From Diabrotica undecimpunctata (lineage: Eukaryota > Arthropoda > Insecta > Coleoptera > Chrysomelidae): a stretch of DNA of 64,000 nt. The stretch covers positions 22,035,644 to 22,099,643 of the forward strand of contig NC_092806.1 in NCBI RefSeq assembly GCF_040954645.1. The letters are read 5' to 3'. Both the position numbers and the translations under genes were made by a program. Positions 33,391 through 43,439 of this stretch are shown piece by piece. A model generated the notes under the pieces. The model worked only from the letters and a program-made list of their open reading frames with translations, was not told where the DNA came from and did not search any database. The first letter of the stretch is position 1, and every line of letters begins with the position of its first letter.

Positions 33391-33741
33391 TTAAACTTTT
33401 AAGTCCCGATGTTCACATTTGTGTCCATTAAATGATTCAAACACCAGATTATTATGATCATCATAGTCATTAACATCTTGGTAGATGTGTTGTGGTTCAT
33501 CATTGAGCTTCAGCAGCTCGGATGCATAATTAGATGAAAATGTTAATAATTTGATCCAAAAAAACAAGTGCGTTACCATATGGTAGCGCTGGGCGCTTAA
33601 GGAATTTTTAGGATAGTTAAAATCAAAATTTTTAATTATTTTTAAATATTTATTTGAGAATATTTTCATCGTCTAGTGTGGGATCGCTGTATATAAGGGA
33701 GGACTTCCATATCTTGCGGGAAGGACTTGTGCCAATTCTCT
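33391..33741. other. Unassigned; contains one copy of a GCGCCCA/ACCATAT end-like motif
   Basis: A 92-codon minus-strand frame (33669-33391) with an acidic C-terminal half has no recognisable domain. Within it, 33573-33603 reads GTTACCATATGGTAGCGC then TGGGCGCTTAAGG, which matches the terminal motif at 36133-36164 and, inverted, at 35752-35784. This hints at a piggyBac-type end in decayed sequence. Confidence 0.35.
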
Positions 33742-33806
33742 TCTAAACGATAGCAAGGATATATCTTTTTTATTTTTTTTTTTTTATATAAATGCCATGC
33801 ATTATG
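33742..33806. repeat. 65-bp repeat shared with 38245-38306
   Basis: The block running from TCTAAACGATAGCAAGGATA through a T-rich tract to AAATGCCATG is repeated almost identically 4.5 kb away. Here it sits at the 3' end of a minus-strand LINE, where the T tract would be the LINE's A-rich tail. Confidence 0.8.
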
Positions 33807-34700
33807 AACATACACTCTCTCAAATTACGCAACCATGACATTCTTCTACGGCCTGGATTCCGTTTTCCTTCTATTTTTCTTTTCATTATATTTTAAAGTA
33901 TTGCGTATTTATGTCCTCTCATCAGGTGACCCAAATATTCGAGTTTTCTTCGTTTGATCGTTGACAAAATTTCTGGGTCTTTTCCTGTCCTTCGCATTAC
34001 TTCAAAGTTTGTAACTCTTTCAACCCAACTTATCTTCAGCATTCGACGGTAGCACCACATCTCGAAATTTTCAATATTTTTTATGTTGTTCTGTTTGAGA
34101 GTCCAGGCCTCTACACCGTATAATAGCGTGTTAAATATGTAGCTCCTTCGCATTCTTAATCGTAAAGGGATGCTTATATCTCTGTGGCAGAAGAATTTCC
34201 TTATCTTTATGACGGTGGCCCTGGCAATTACTATACGTCTTTTTATTTCATTGTTTTGGTCTCCAGTTTCGTTTATTGAAGTTCCCAAGTATTTGTAACT
34301 TGATACTTTTTCAATTTGAATGCCGTTTATACTAATATGTGCTGGTTATGTCATGTTCCTACTGAAGACCATAATATACTTGGTTTTTTTTTATATTGAT
34401 ACTTATGCCATAATTGTTGCAGGCAATATTTATATTTGTAAGTAATCGTTGTAATTCTTCTACTGTTCTTGCAACTAGTACAGTGTCGTCTGCTTATCGA
34501 ACATTATTTACCACCTCTCCATTGATTACGTTTCCTTCGTTTGCTTGCAAATGGGTTTCCTGGCAGATGCTTTCACTATTATTTCACCGCTGCTATTTCA
34601 CAACATTAAATAGCAGCGGTGACAAAATGCTTCTCTGTCGTACTCTTCTACGTATTTCTATTGCTTGTGATATCTCATTTCATTCTCATTTAACGATCAT
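33807..34700 (-). pseudogene. LINE fragment (palm remnant, thumb and C-terminal region)
   Basis: The minus-strand frame 34288-33893 reads GTSINETGDQNNEIKRRI, FNTLLYGVEAWTLKQNN, FEMWCYRRMLKISWVERV and KLEYLGHLMRGHKYA, then NPGRRRMSWLRNLREC after a stop near 33895. Upstream (34300-34690) the palm region is present but shattered by frameshifts. The element separates the piggyBac transposase at 34.7 kb from sequence further left, suggesting it inserted there. Confidence 0.85.
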
Positions 34701-35745
34701 TTAAGAAGTATTTAACGACCACATTTTATAACCAAAGCGGATTGGTTTATTTCGTGTAAATTGTTTACATTGATGGCGACCATAATACTTTATCATAGAC
34801 CATTCATATGATAGATTTTTGTTGGAAGAAAATTTTCAAGACATTTTGTTTTTATTCTGTTAATCAATTGCCGAACTTTTTACGCTTTGTCACTAACATT
34901 AGGCTTTGTATTATCTACGAAATGCAAAAACCTTTGAATTTGCAGAAATCTATTTCGTCTCATTGAATTAGAAACTAAAGTTTTCTTTACTTACATCATC
35001 ATGGGTATCCCAATACATTCTCTTCGATGGTAATGGATTGTACTCCGATAACAGGAGAATACCTATAAAACAACATATTTCTCCAGATGTAATGCATGAG
35101 TCAGTTTGGTTTACAAATTGTGCATATCGTTGAGTTTCTTCCGCTAAGTAGTTTACTGTCTCATCATCAAAAAATATACTAAAGATATCAAGACGTGATA
35201 GATTTTCATACCTAGAATAATCTTCTTCTGGAAACGAAAGACTTGCAGACTGTAAGTCTCCTTGCACCCAAGCACATTTTTTCATTATTACATATTATCT
35301 TTTGATTTTGCCATAGTTGAAACGATGCTCTAGTTTCTCTTTCGGGTGTCTCCACTACTGCTTGTGACTGTAATAAAAATAAATTTTAAACCTAAGCAAA
35401 TTAAAAAATTGCTGGTTATACTAACCTCTGTCTACACTTCTTCATTGTCAGTACCGGTCCTTTTATTGCTAGAAAGTTGTAATTCTGCTTGCGCTCGTGG
35501 CTGCCTAGTTGTAAAAATAAATAATTATTATATCTAGGTATATCATTATTTGTACAACTAAGCACTTGTTAGGTTATTTACGAATCCAACTTCATCTTCA
35601 TTCGCAGAATCCTCGTCTGTATCAGCACCATTTACATCTGGCAGTGCTATTAAAATATTATCGACTTGCTCGGCTAATTTCTCATCACCGTAAACCATAT
35701 CTAGCTTCGGCTAACGAAAATCCACGACTGAAAAAAAAATAAGGT
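34695..35745 (-). pseudogene. piggyBac transposase, N-terminal half, decayed
   Basis: The acidic N-terminus reads EQVDNILIALPDVNGADTDE then DSANEDEVGF (35590-35690). After a gap, the frame at 35285-34968 has DIFSIFFDDETVNYLAEETQ, GILLLSEYNPLPSKRMYWDT. It continues (SMRRNRFLQIQRFLHFVDNT near 34900-34965) and ends with YYGRHQCKQFTRNKPIRFGY near 34715-34780. Motif order is that of DDE_Tnp_1_7. The remainder is missing, replaced by the LINE at 33.8-34.7 kb. It belongs to a different piggyBac lineage from the element at 23-25 kb. Confidence 0.85.
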
Positions 35746-35751
35746 AATGAC

Positions 35752-36164
35752 TCCATAAGCGCCCACCGCAACCATATGGTAACGGCGTACTTTGACTATT
35801 CCTACCAAATTCTACATTTAATTGTTGATAAAATACAACAATTTATAATAAGTTGGGGTATAATAAACTTGGTTTTTTTTTAGTATGCAAATATGGTTAC
35901 TAGAAGACTATCAAAAATTATTTACGCAAAACGGACGTCCATCTTTTTCTATAAACTCAAACCACACTGTCATATGATTACCTCTCAGTCTCGACGATTG
36001 AGAGATGACTAAAATAAGAGTCCGTTACGTTTTATGGGTGCCTGAAATATTTCTAGAAACGATAGTTTTTAAAATATGTGGCTGACTAGTTACATGGGTG
36101 TACCGCAGAATTTTTAAAAATCATGTGTTTTCGTTACCATATAGTTACGGTGGGCGCTAATGGG
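35752..36164. repeat. Inverted pair of piggyBac-like ends, right end followed by TTAA
   Basis: 35752-35784 (TCCATAAGCGCCCACCGCAA, then CCATATGGTAACG) and the reverse complement of 36132-36164 (CCCATTAGCGCCCACCGTAA, then CTATATGGTAACG) agree over about 33 bp with few mismatches. The right end is followed by TTAA at 36165-36168, as for a piggyBac insertion; the left copy has no TTAA beside it. It may be the 5' end plus a subterminal inverted repeat of the piggyBac gene at 34.7-35.7 kb, or a small non-autonomous relative. Confidence 0.6.
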
Positions 36165-36168
36165 TTAA

Positions 36169-36335
36169 TGATACTTATCCACTGGTCGCGGTCATCTGTT
36201 ACATGTACTGCCTTAGTATACTGTTTATTGAGAAGCATTTTAGTGATGTTTGCCCAAAGCTGTGGAGATCTGCCGCGTTGACGTTGACTCTGAGACCTTC
36301 CTTGGTTCAAAAAACGGCTCCATTTTGTGATCACT
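36169..36335 (-). pseudogene. LINE C-terminal tip
   Basis: The minus-strand frame 36334-36134 reads RQRGRSPQLWANITKMLLNK and VTDDRDQWISI, the GRP-x-W-D and DR-x-W boxes at the very end of LINE polyproteins. It runs straight into the TTAA that bounds the piggyBac-like end, so that transposon probably landed just beyond or within it. Confidence 0.55.
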
Positions 36336-36339
36336 TCAA

Positions 36340-37215
36340 TCGATATGACCTTCTTCTTCTTCCTATGCCGTCTCCATTAACGGAGGTTGGCGAGCACATT
36401 TCTAAAAGCTTCTCTGTCTTTTGCAACGTGGAATAATTCGTCTACAGTCATGTTTGTCTCGAATATTTCGCAGCCATGACTTCCTCTTTCTACCTATTCC
36501 CTTTTTACCATCGACTTTACCCTGCATGATGACCTGCAGAAGACTATATTTATCATTCCTCAGTATGTGTCCAAGGTATGCAGTCTTGTGTACTTTTATT
36601 GTTCTCAACAATTTTTTGTCTCGACCCATCCTTCTCAGCACTTCTTCATTGGTCACCCTGATAGTCCATGAAATTCTCAACATTTTCCGGTATATCCAAA
36701 GTTCAAAGGCTTCAACAGCGCAGTATTCAGTTTTTTGTCACAGAACAATTGCTTGAATTTTAAGAATGCTGATCACTTGGTCTGGATCTAATTCTGTGTT
36801 GATGTAAGCTCCCAGATATTTATATTTTGTCACTCTCTATTTGCTGTCCACCAAGGGTTAGTTGTTCATTATTTATTGGACTCCTTGATACTATCATAAA
36901 TTTGGTCTTATCTGTGTTGATGTCAGGTCCCATTTGAATGAATTCACTATTTATTGCATCTAGTAAAGGTGGAGAAATTTGTAGGTGTAGAAAATTGGTG
37001 GAGAAATATTACGATTTCTCCACCAATTCTTATTCCCTCTTTTCTTTCCCATAAAGCTTTTCTGAATATTACCTGTGAGTACACGTTGAAAAGCGTCGGA
37101 GACAAGACGCATCCTTGCCTGACCCCTCTCGCAATCGGTATATTATTTGTTTCTATATCGTTCACCTTTACTACTGCTTTCTGGTTCCAGATATGACCTG
37201 GTTTCGATATGACCA
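36340..37215 (-). pseudogene. LINE fragment with deleted YADD region
   Basis: The frame 37216-36947 (minus) has HIWNQKAVVKVND, IARGVRQGCVLSPTLFNVYS and KEGIRIGGEI, then stops being LINE-like where the YADD box should come. Downstream, VTKYKYLGAYINTELDPDQV (36780-36840) and the frame at 36683-36402 supply thumb and C-terminal boxes (MLRISWTIRVTNEEVLRRMG, TAYLGHILRNDKYSLL, RKRKSWLRNI). A perfect inverted repeat marks the deletion point. An AAGAAGAAGAAGG tail lies near 36350. Confidence 0.85.
36993..37028. repeat. 15-bp perfect palindrome at an RT deletion junction
   Basis: AATTGGTGGAGAAAT (36993-37007) and its exact complement (37014-37028) are separated by 6 nt. It sits exactly where the catalytic segment of the surrounding LINE is missing, and a third partial copy (GGTGGAGAAATTTG) lies about 25 bp to the left. 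Confidence 0.8.
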
Positions 37216-37990
37216 AAGAACAACATTTTCATGGCTATGGAGTCGTTTTTCATTATTTTCAGCCATCTTCTTGATAATTGTAGCCACAGTTTCCATACCC
37301 AGGTTCTTATGGAGGTCGCTGTTATTCACGTACCAAGGAAAATTCAATGTTTCTCAATACTTTATTATGAAATTTTCGGATTATTTCTATATTAGTTTTC
37401 TTGGCACACCGCCAAAATTGGCTACCATAAGTCCAAATAGGTCGTAGTATTTGTTTATAAAGTAAAAGCTTGTTGTATATAGATAGAGAGGACTTTCTTT
37501 CAAACATCCAATATATTTTTTCGTTCTTCCCATTTTTTATTAGCATGAACTTACCAGCGTAGTTGTGCATATAATGTTATACCGTAGGTATTTTGCCGTA
37601 TTTGCATAATTATAGTACTTGGTTATTATTAATTGTAAGTGGTATATTTTGTATCTTTTTATTGGTAAAGTTAACGTGTACAGATTTATTTTCGTTTAGC
37701 CTAAGTTTACATTTTTTTGTCCAGGAATGTATTTTGTTAACTACTGTGCCTAGTTTGTTTATTGCCTTTTCGATAGTGTCATGTACCGCTAAAATGGCAG
37801 TATCGTCAGCAAAGATGGCAATGTTATTATGTTTTAATGCAGGTATATAGCAGGTGCATAGCAAATAAAGGACCAGGCCCAACAAGCTACCTTGCGGAAC
37901 TCCTGCTCTAATTTCTTTTATGTCTGAATAGGGGTTTACTTGTTTAATTCTAAAGTGTCTTCTGATATGTAAGACTGTAAAATTTGCGAA
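37205..37990 (-). pseudogene. Jockey-like LINE, RT palm to C-terminus
   Basis: Minus-strand frames read KEIRAGVPQGSLLGLVLYLL (about 37850-37910), IAIFADDTAILAVHDTIEKA (37770-37830, FADD intact), KLRLNENKSVHVNFTNKKIQ, then ILRPIWTYGSQFWRCAKKTN (37390-37450) and a C-terminal NLGMETVATIIKKMAENNEK in another frame near 37250-37310. The element is joined at its 3' side to a different LINE at 37205-37215. It is 5'-truncated and contains frameshifts. Confidence 0.85.
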
Positions 37991-38017
37991 TATTGCTTGA
38001 GTATAAATGTTTTTAGC

Positions 38018-38152
38018 TTAATGTGAGAAGACGAAGAATATCGTGGCTTAAGAACTTGAGGGAATGGTTTGAATGCAGTAGTGCAGAACTATTTAGAGCG
38101 GAAGGCAACAGGGTCCGCATAGCCATGATGATTCCCAACCAAGAAGAAGAAC
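38018..38152 (+). pseudogene. LINE C-terminal tip
   Basis: VRRRRISWLKNLREWFECSS, ELFRAEGNRVRIAMMI and then a GAAGAAG-type tail: the last 40 codons of the same LINE group as 18.9 and 46.6 kb, orientation plus. Everything upstream is missing. Confidence 0.7.
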
Positions 38153-38450
38153 TTTTTTTACAAAAGTATAGAATTATAGAAATATTAACTCTAAGTATAA
38201 TAATTTTTATTTTTTAACAGGTTTCGACATCTCTGTCATCATCATCTAAACGATAGCAAGGATATATCTTTTTCATTTTTTTTTTATATAAATGCCATGA
38301 ATTATGGACTGCAACATCCAATTTTCTTTTCCTATTCATGAAAGACACCCTACTGTTGTTCATTTAGCTGTGCATTGGACAAAGAATATATTTTACAGCA
38401 CAGAACGTAGTACAAAGAGCTGCTCAGCCACCATCTACTACATTAACGAT
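38153..38450. other. No gene; includes second copy of the 65-bp repeat
   Basis: 38245-38306 repeats 33742-33806. Just to its left, 38221-38246 reads, on the minus strand, GATGATGACAGAGATGTCGAA then AC, a 4-bp stem with GAGA loop followed by GAAAC; it only partly resembles a hammerhead core. The rest has no recognised content. Confidence 0.5.
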
Positions 38451-38463
38451 TTTTTTTTGGGAT

Positions 38464-39960
38464 ATGCCAAAACCTTTACCAGAAACGCCAAATATAATAA
38501 CTGAGGAAGAGACCGAAATCTCCCAAAACGATGCGAAAGAAGGAATAAACAAATTAAAAAACAGAAAGTCACCAGGAGAAGATCAAATACCAAACGAACT
38601 CTTAAAATATGGAGGTGATCACCTTGTACAACAACTGCAACTTCTTAATAATAAAATAATCGCTACGAACAGAATACCAGATGAATGGAGGAGAGCGATC
38701 ATAGTGATGTTCTTCAAAAAAGGAGATAAGAAAGACCCCAATAATTATCGAGCAATAAATCTATTAAATACAACACTCAAATTGACAACAAGAATAATAG
38801 CGACAAAAATAAACGAACGAATATCTCTGCAAGAGGAACAGCAAGGATTTCGGACAGGAAGATCATGCACGGATGCAGATTTTGTAATAAGACAAATAAA
38901 AGAAAAGTCGCTGGAATACAACAAACCAGCATATATGTGTCTGATAGATTTGAAGAAAGCGTTTGATAGAGTGAGAATTCGGGACGCGATACATTTATTA
39001 TAAGAAAAGGGACTATCACTGGATTTAGTAAAAACCATTGAGAATATAATATATAAAGATAACATAGCTATGGTAAGATGTAAAGGAAAACTATCGCAAC
39101 CTATCAAATATTAAACTGGCATTAGACAAGGATATCCGCTGAGCCCATTAATATTTAATCTGATAATGGATGAAATCATAAAGAAAGTTAAAAAAAGAAG
39201 AGGATATAGAATGGGAGAAAAGGAAATAAGGATAATATGCTACGCCGACGACGCCATAATAACAGCCGAAAATGAAGACGAGATTAATTAAAGAATTCAA
39301 AGATACGGCGCTCATATACAACATGGAGATCTCAACAGAGAAAACTAAAACGATAGTGATATCAGCGGAACCGAGACGATGTAAACTAGTCGTAAATAAC
39401 AAAATAACAGAACAAGTGATGGAAAATGAATAATTGGGAATAAAACTGTCAAGCTACGGAAAAGTGGAAGAAGAAGTACAAAAACAAGTGAACATGGCAA
39501 ACAGAGCAGCAGAATGTCTCAACAACACAATCTGGAGAAACAAATACCTCACAACGGAAACGAAAACCAGGATATATAAATCAACAATAAGACCAATAAT
39601 GACGTACACAGCGGAAACAAGAGCAGATACGGCAAAAACACAAAGACTACTGAAAACAACAGAAATGAAAGTCTTACGAAAAATAACAAAACAAACTCTA
39701 AGAGACAGAGTAAGAAGTGAGGAAATACGAGCGAGATGTGGTATAGAGGAAATAAACACGTGGACCAAAAGAAGAAAAGTGGAATGGAACCAACACATCG
39801 AAAGAATGACAGAAAATAGAATAGTACGAATAGCAAGAGACAAATAGCCAAATGGAAGATCATTGGGACGACCGAGGAAAAGATGGTCAGACAACGTCAA
39901 TTGAGGCTAAAAACCGAAGTAGAACAGGCATTAAGCCTATTTATAAAGTAGAAAGAAAAG
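38464..39960 (+). pseudogene. LINE (GRSC/YADD group), nearly complete RT, few lesions
   Basis: A 179-codon frame opens with the linker end (EGINKLKNRKSPGEDQIPNE) and RT motifs KKGDKKDPNNYRAINLLNTT, QQGFRTGRSCTDADFVIRQI and LIDLKKAFDRVRIRDAIHLL, stopping at 39001. After that stop the frame continues with GIRQGYPLSPLIFNLIMDE, RRGYRMGEKEIRIICYADDA (YADD intact near 39240) and a stop near 39288. The thumb and C-terminal frame is 39434-39847 (LGIKLSSYGKVEEEV, RPIMTYTAETRADT, RMTENRIVRIARDK, then RPRKRWSDN). It has fewer lesions than other copies. Endonuclease is absent. Confidence 0.9.
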
Positions 39961-39989
39961 TTTAAGTAACATTTTATTATGTAATTTAA

Positions 39990-40954
39990 CCCTCCTTCCC
40001 ACGGGTGTGGTCTATCAGTACAACTATAAATGAAATTGCTTAATTTTTTAAATTTTTTTTTTGTATTTTTTTCCTAGACTTGGTGTACCTTTTAATAACA
40101 CTGAATAGTACATTTTAGCATAATTTGGTGAAATTGTATGAATCCCTTCAATCGCTACCTGCAAAAGTATCCTGACAGACCCCACCCGTGGGTGGACGTT
40201 TCTTGTTTTGTACTATGGCTTGGTTAATATTGCAGCTATAAATGCATTTATTATATACTGAGATCCAATAATACGAATGCAGAATTTCGGTTTTCTCGTC
40301 GATTGTTTCTTTAGAAATTCTTTAGGAATTGCGTTAGTCCAGAAAAATATGAAAATACGAGCCCTAAATATGCGTATATAGAGAACATCACAGTTACTTG
40401 CTGCACAATTTTCTGAAATTGAGCAAATGACGAGGGATGACCCAGCCCCACGAAAACAGGGATGTATAAGTATTATATAAAAAGAAGAACTAGGTATTTT
40501 TGCCAATTGTACAAAAACTGGTTATGTATGGAACATATAAGAGCATTTTGTGCTGATCATGTAGAAAGAAAATTTACATAATTTAACCCCCTCTATTTTC
40601 TGTTTCTAATTTTAATTTTGGATGTATCCTTTTTACTTGTATTACTGTAAGTATATAGAATAATAATATTGTCTTCTTTTATATTTTTCTTTTGTATTTT
40701 GCCGTTCATGATTTTTTTAACAAACTCTTGTAAAAAAATAATGGTGTTAGTTATTTCGCAGTAAACTATAAAAATATATATTGATAGACATATTATATGT
40801 ACATTTAGGTAGTACAACGTTACATCAGTAAGTTTCCTTAAAAATATTTAAAAAAAAATTTTTTTTTAATAAGGAGAATATTGTTTTAAATTTGGTCCTG
40901 ATAGACCCCACCCGTGTATTTGTGTCACAAGAAAGTCACCCGTGGAATGGAGGG
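39990..40954 (+). mobile_element. piggyBac deletion derivative with intact ends and TTAA duplication
   Basis: TTAA occurs on both sides (39986-39989, 40955-40958). Both ends begin CCCTCC, and the terminal 18 bp agree at 16 positions (CCCTCCttCCCACGGGTG against CCCTCCatTCCACGGGTG). Subterminal blocks GGTCTATCAG and CCCACCCGTG recur at 40010, 40180 and 40905. Inside is only the C-terminal part of a transposase. The size (965 bp) and preserved ends fit a non-autonomous derivative. Confidence 0.85.
40225..40575 (+). pseudogene. piggyBac transposase C-terminal fragment
   Basis: Plus-strand reading gives AAINAFIIY (the N-A/S-F/Y box of the transposase C-terminus), LVDCFFRNSLGIALVQ, then the terminal zinc-binding domain in two frames (APRKQGC; RYFCQLYKNWLCMEHIRAFC then ADH). 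The Cys/His spacing matches the Cys-rich tail that binds the ends in piggyBac. Everything upstream, including all catalytic aspartates, is deleted. Confidence 0.75.
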
Positions 40955-40958
40955 TTAA

Positions 40959-41768
40959 TAATACAAACCTACTTTATCAAGTAAAAATAGAATTATCCAA
41001 CACGTATTCTTGGACTTTTAGTGGTCAAAAATATCAAATATTAAATAGATTCTACTTCCTATGAATGAATATTGTGTTGTTTTTCTGAGTATATTGAGCG
41101 CCACTTTATAGTGATCATAAATAAGAGACCAACGTTGTTAAGTATATTTCCTGTTGCCCATAAAAAATTCAAATTAACCAAATAAAAGTTGTCGGCATAG
41201 AGAAAACAGGTAAAATATACTGACACGTTTATATAAGTTATGACAGGAATATAACAGGCGTATCTATAAAATAAATAAAGGCTGGCAATAACCCAGACCA
41301 ATTTTATTGACGGGCTTGTAATATTTCCGAGCCGCTTCCCTTTATCTTTCCATCATCGTATTGTTCCATCGGTATTTGTTATTCTATTTCATGTTTTGTA
41401 TGCTACTGATTAGTCGGAGACTTCTTGGATACTGAAATGTCGGCTAAGTTCAAAGTGTCCAGAGGGTCTGTCATCGTCACCAGCTTCATGGGTGGTAGGA
41501 GCCGACAGCAGAGAGAAACGTGGCGGTATTAACGCTTTGAGCCACGGCTTCTCGGGTAGACATGATAAATAGGCCAGTCCTAATACTCTTTTATGGTCAC
41601 GCTAATTGTTACATATTTTTTGCGCATCCACAAGGGGTATTTGTCCTTATTTTATTGTGGACTATCGTGGAGAAACAACTTTGACACATTTTCATTGTAT
41701 TTCAGTATCTGTTATAATATTCTTAATAATATCTAAGGCTTTATATTTACGGAAATTGAACTAGAGAT
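40959..41768. other. No recognised gene; GC-richer unique patch near 41.33-41.57 kb
   Basis: No coding signal. 41330-41570 stands out as G+C-richer, non-repetitive sequence between two transposons and could be conserved non-coding DNA. The rest is AT-rich. Confidence 0.35.
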
Positions 41769-42726
41769 TAGAGAGTTATCAAGTAAAATTTTATCCTTCC
41801 GTTATTTTGACACGTAAACGCTATTTTTTTACGGTATAAGTTTTAACGGATATGTAATTTTAGAGTTATCAAATGGTCGAATAGGTGCTTCACGTTAAAG
41901 TTGGCAGCTGTCAGTCAAATGTCGTATGTGATAGCAAAATAATTAATGTTTTTTTTTGTTTTTGTTTTCTTTCACCCAAGATATATATTTTGTCTGGTTT
42001 TGTACATTTTGGGTTTCAAATTTTTTTCTACAAAAATATGGAAGACATCTTAGAACAAGCAATATTAGTTGAAGTAAATAACGAAGTATCAAATTTTAAA
42101 TGATTTTTAATGATAATAATGTGTTCAATTTTGATAGCTTAGAGCTTGAGCAAGCCAAACAGTATTTTCGATTTGAAAAACAGGACATTCCAAGGCTTGC
42201 ACAATTATTATGGATACAAGATACATTCGAAAGGAACTACAACTTTAAATAACTAACATATTGCATGTCTCGACGGACTGTGCATTTTATTGCTTCGTAT
42301 AACATACCCTAATAGACTTAGTGATTTAAAAACCATACTTGCCCTTTTGTCTTTTTTCGATTTCCGTGTTCATAATTGATAAATATAATGAAATATAATA
42401 AAATGTTTTATTTGTCCCGCAGATGATTAACCGCAGTATATTAAGCAATATAATGTGGCTTAATCAAAAAAACACAAAACGCTTGTTAATTAGTTAATGC
42501 ACAGAAATAAAATTACAAAACAGGAACTTCAATCTCCGAGTCCCGACTCTTAACGAATTGTTGCGATTCGCGCTAACGTTATCGTATATCAAACCCGCTA
42601 TTCGACGTACGGTAACGGAGCCCGTAAACGTTAAAATCATTTACGTTATTCAATTTTTATACTGCGCATGCTCCATTGCTAAAATAACGTTACCGTATTC
42701 TCACTCTTTCACTTGATAACTCTCTA
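41769..42726 (+). mobile_element. PIF/Harbinger-type deletion derivative
   Basis: The perfect 16-bp inverted ends TAGAGAGTTATCAAGT (41769-41784) and its complement (42711-42726) enclose 958 bp that include the N-terminal part of a Harbinger-type transposase on the plus strand. A second AGAGTTATCAAATGG copy lies at 41862-41876 as a subterminal repeat. The target duplication is not clear. The DDE part is absent, so the element is non-autonomous. Confidence 0.65.
42038..42380 (+). pseudogene. PIF/Harbinger transposase N-terminal fragment
   Basis: Starts at ATG 42038 (MEDILEQAILVEVNNEVSNF), breaks, then reads SLELEQAKQYFRFEKQDIPR and LAQLLWIQDTFERNYNF. A frameshift follows, and GLCILLLRITYPNRLSDLKT continues to about 42380. 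This is the L-x-L-x-RL-x-YP-R-x-SDL block preceding the DDE_4 nuclease in Harbinger-type transposases, including those of insects. The catalytic domain is missing. Confidence 0.7.
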
Positions 42727-43435
42727 TTGTTCAAAAATTATTTATTTAGGCCACTTACCTTTTTTCATCTGCCTCAAGCTCTATTTTATTCTTTACTAGA
42801 CTTTAGTGTTTGTTCATTTACTACAGTATTTTTCTTCGTCTGTTGTCAATTTTTTGACTTTTATTACGCGCTTTTACATCTATAAACCTTCTACATTTCC
42901 CACTTTTTTTTATTGTTTTCGTTACTTTGGATTTGGATGTTCATGAAATTTTGTGATATCTTTTGGACAAGTCTTCTGTACATGTCTTCTTTCCACATGC
43001 GTTTACTGTTTTATTTGACAAGTTAAAGATCAAATCCGTAAGTTAATTTCGATAAAAGTGATAGCGATCTCGAAAATTTTGGCCGTATTTTTTCATGTTT
43101 TTACTATAGTACATTTGAAAATGATTGATAGCACAAATTTTATAGCAAAGGTCTAAATACAGGGTTCGTCAATACAGAAACAACGTAATAATTGATACTT
43201 TCTTATCTGAATTTTCACTCGACTTTAACATGACCCCCCGACAAATAATACAATACATCATAAAATGCAAATGAGCATACCCTAAGAGATTAAGCAATAA
43301 CTGAACGAATTAGTGACGGAGAACATAAAATTACTTTAATATAAAAAACTAAAATGTCCATATTACGTACCTCAATAAATATTATATTTCGGGTACTAGC
43401 GTCATATAAACTTATAATTAGTAATCATCAGCAAC
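42727..43435. other. No recognised gene
   Basis: AT-rich non-coding sequence; nothing recognised on either strand. Confidence 0.4.
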
Positions 43436-43439
43436 CTGT

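Noticed and set aside
38221..38252. Hammerhead-like sequence on the minus strand (GACA stem, GAGA loop, GAAAC)
   Set aside because: The CTGANGA block is incomplete, no stem I closes around it and there is no TA array, so it was not called a ribozyme.
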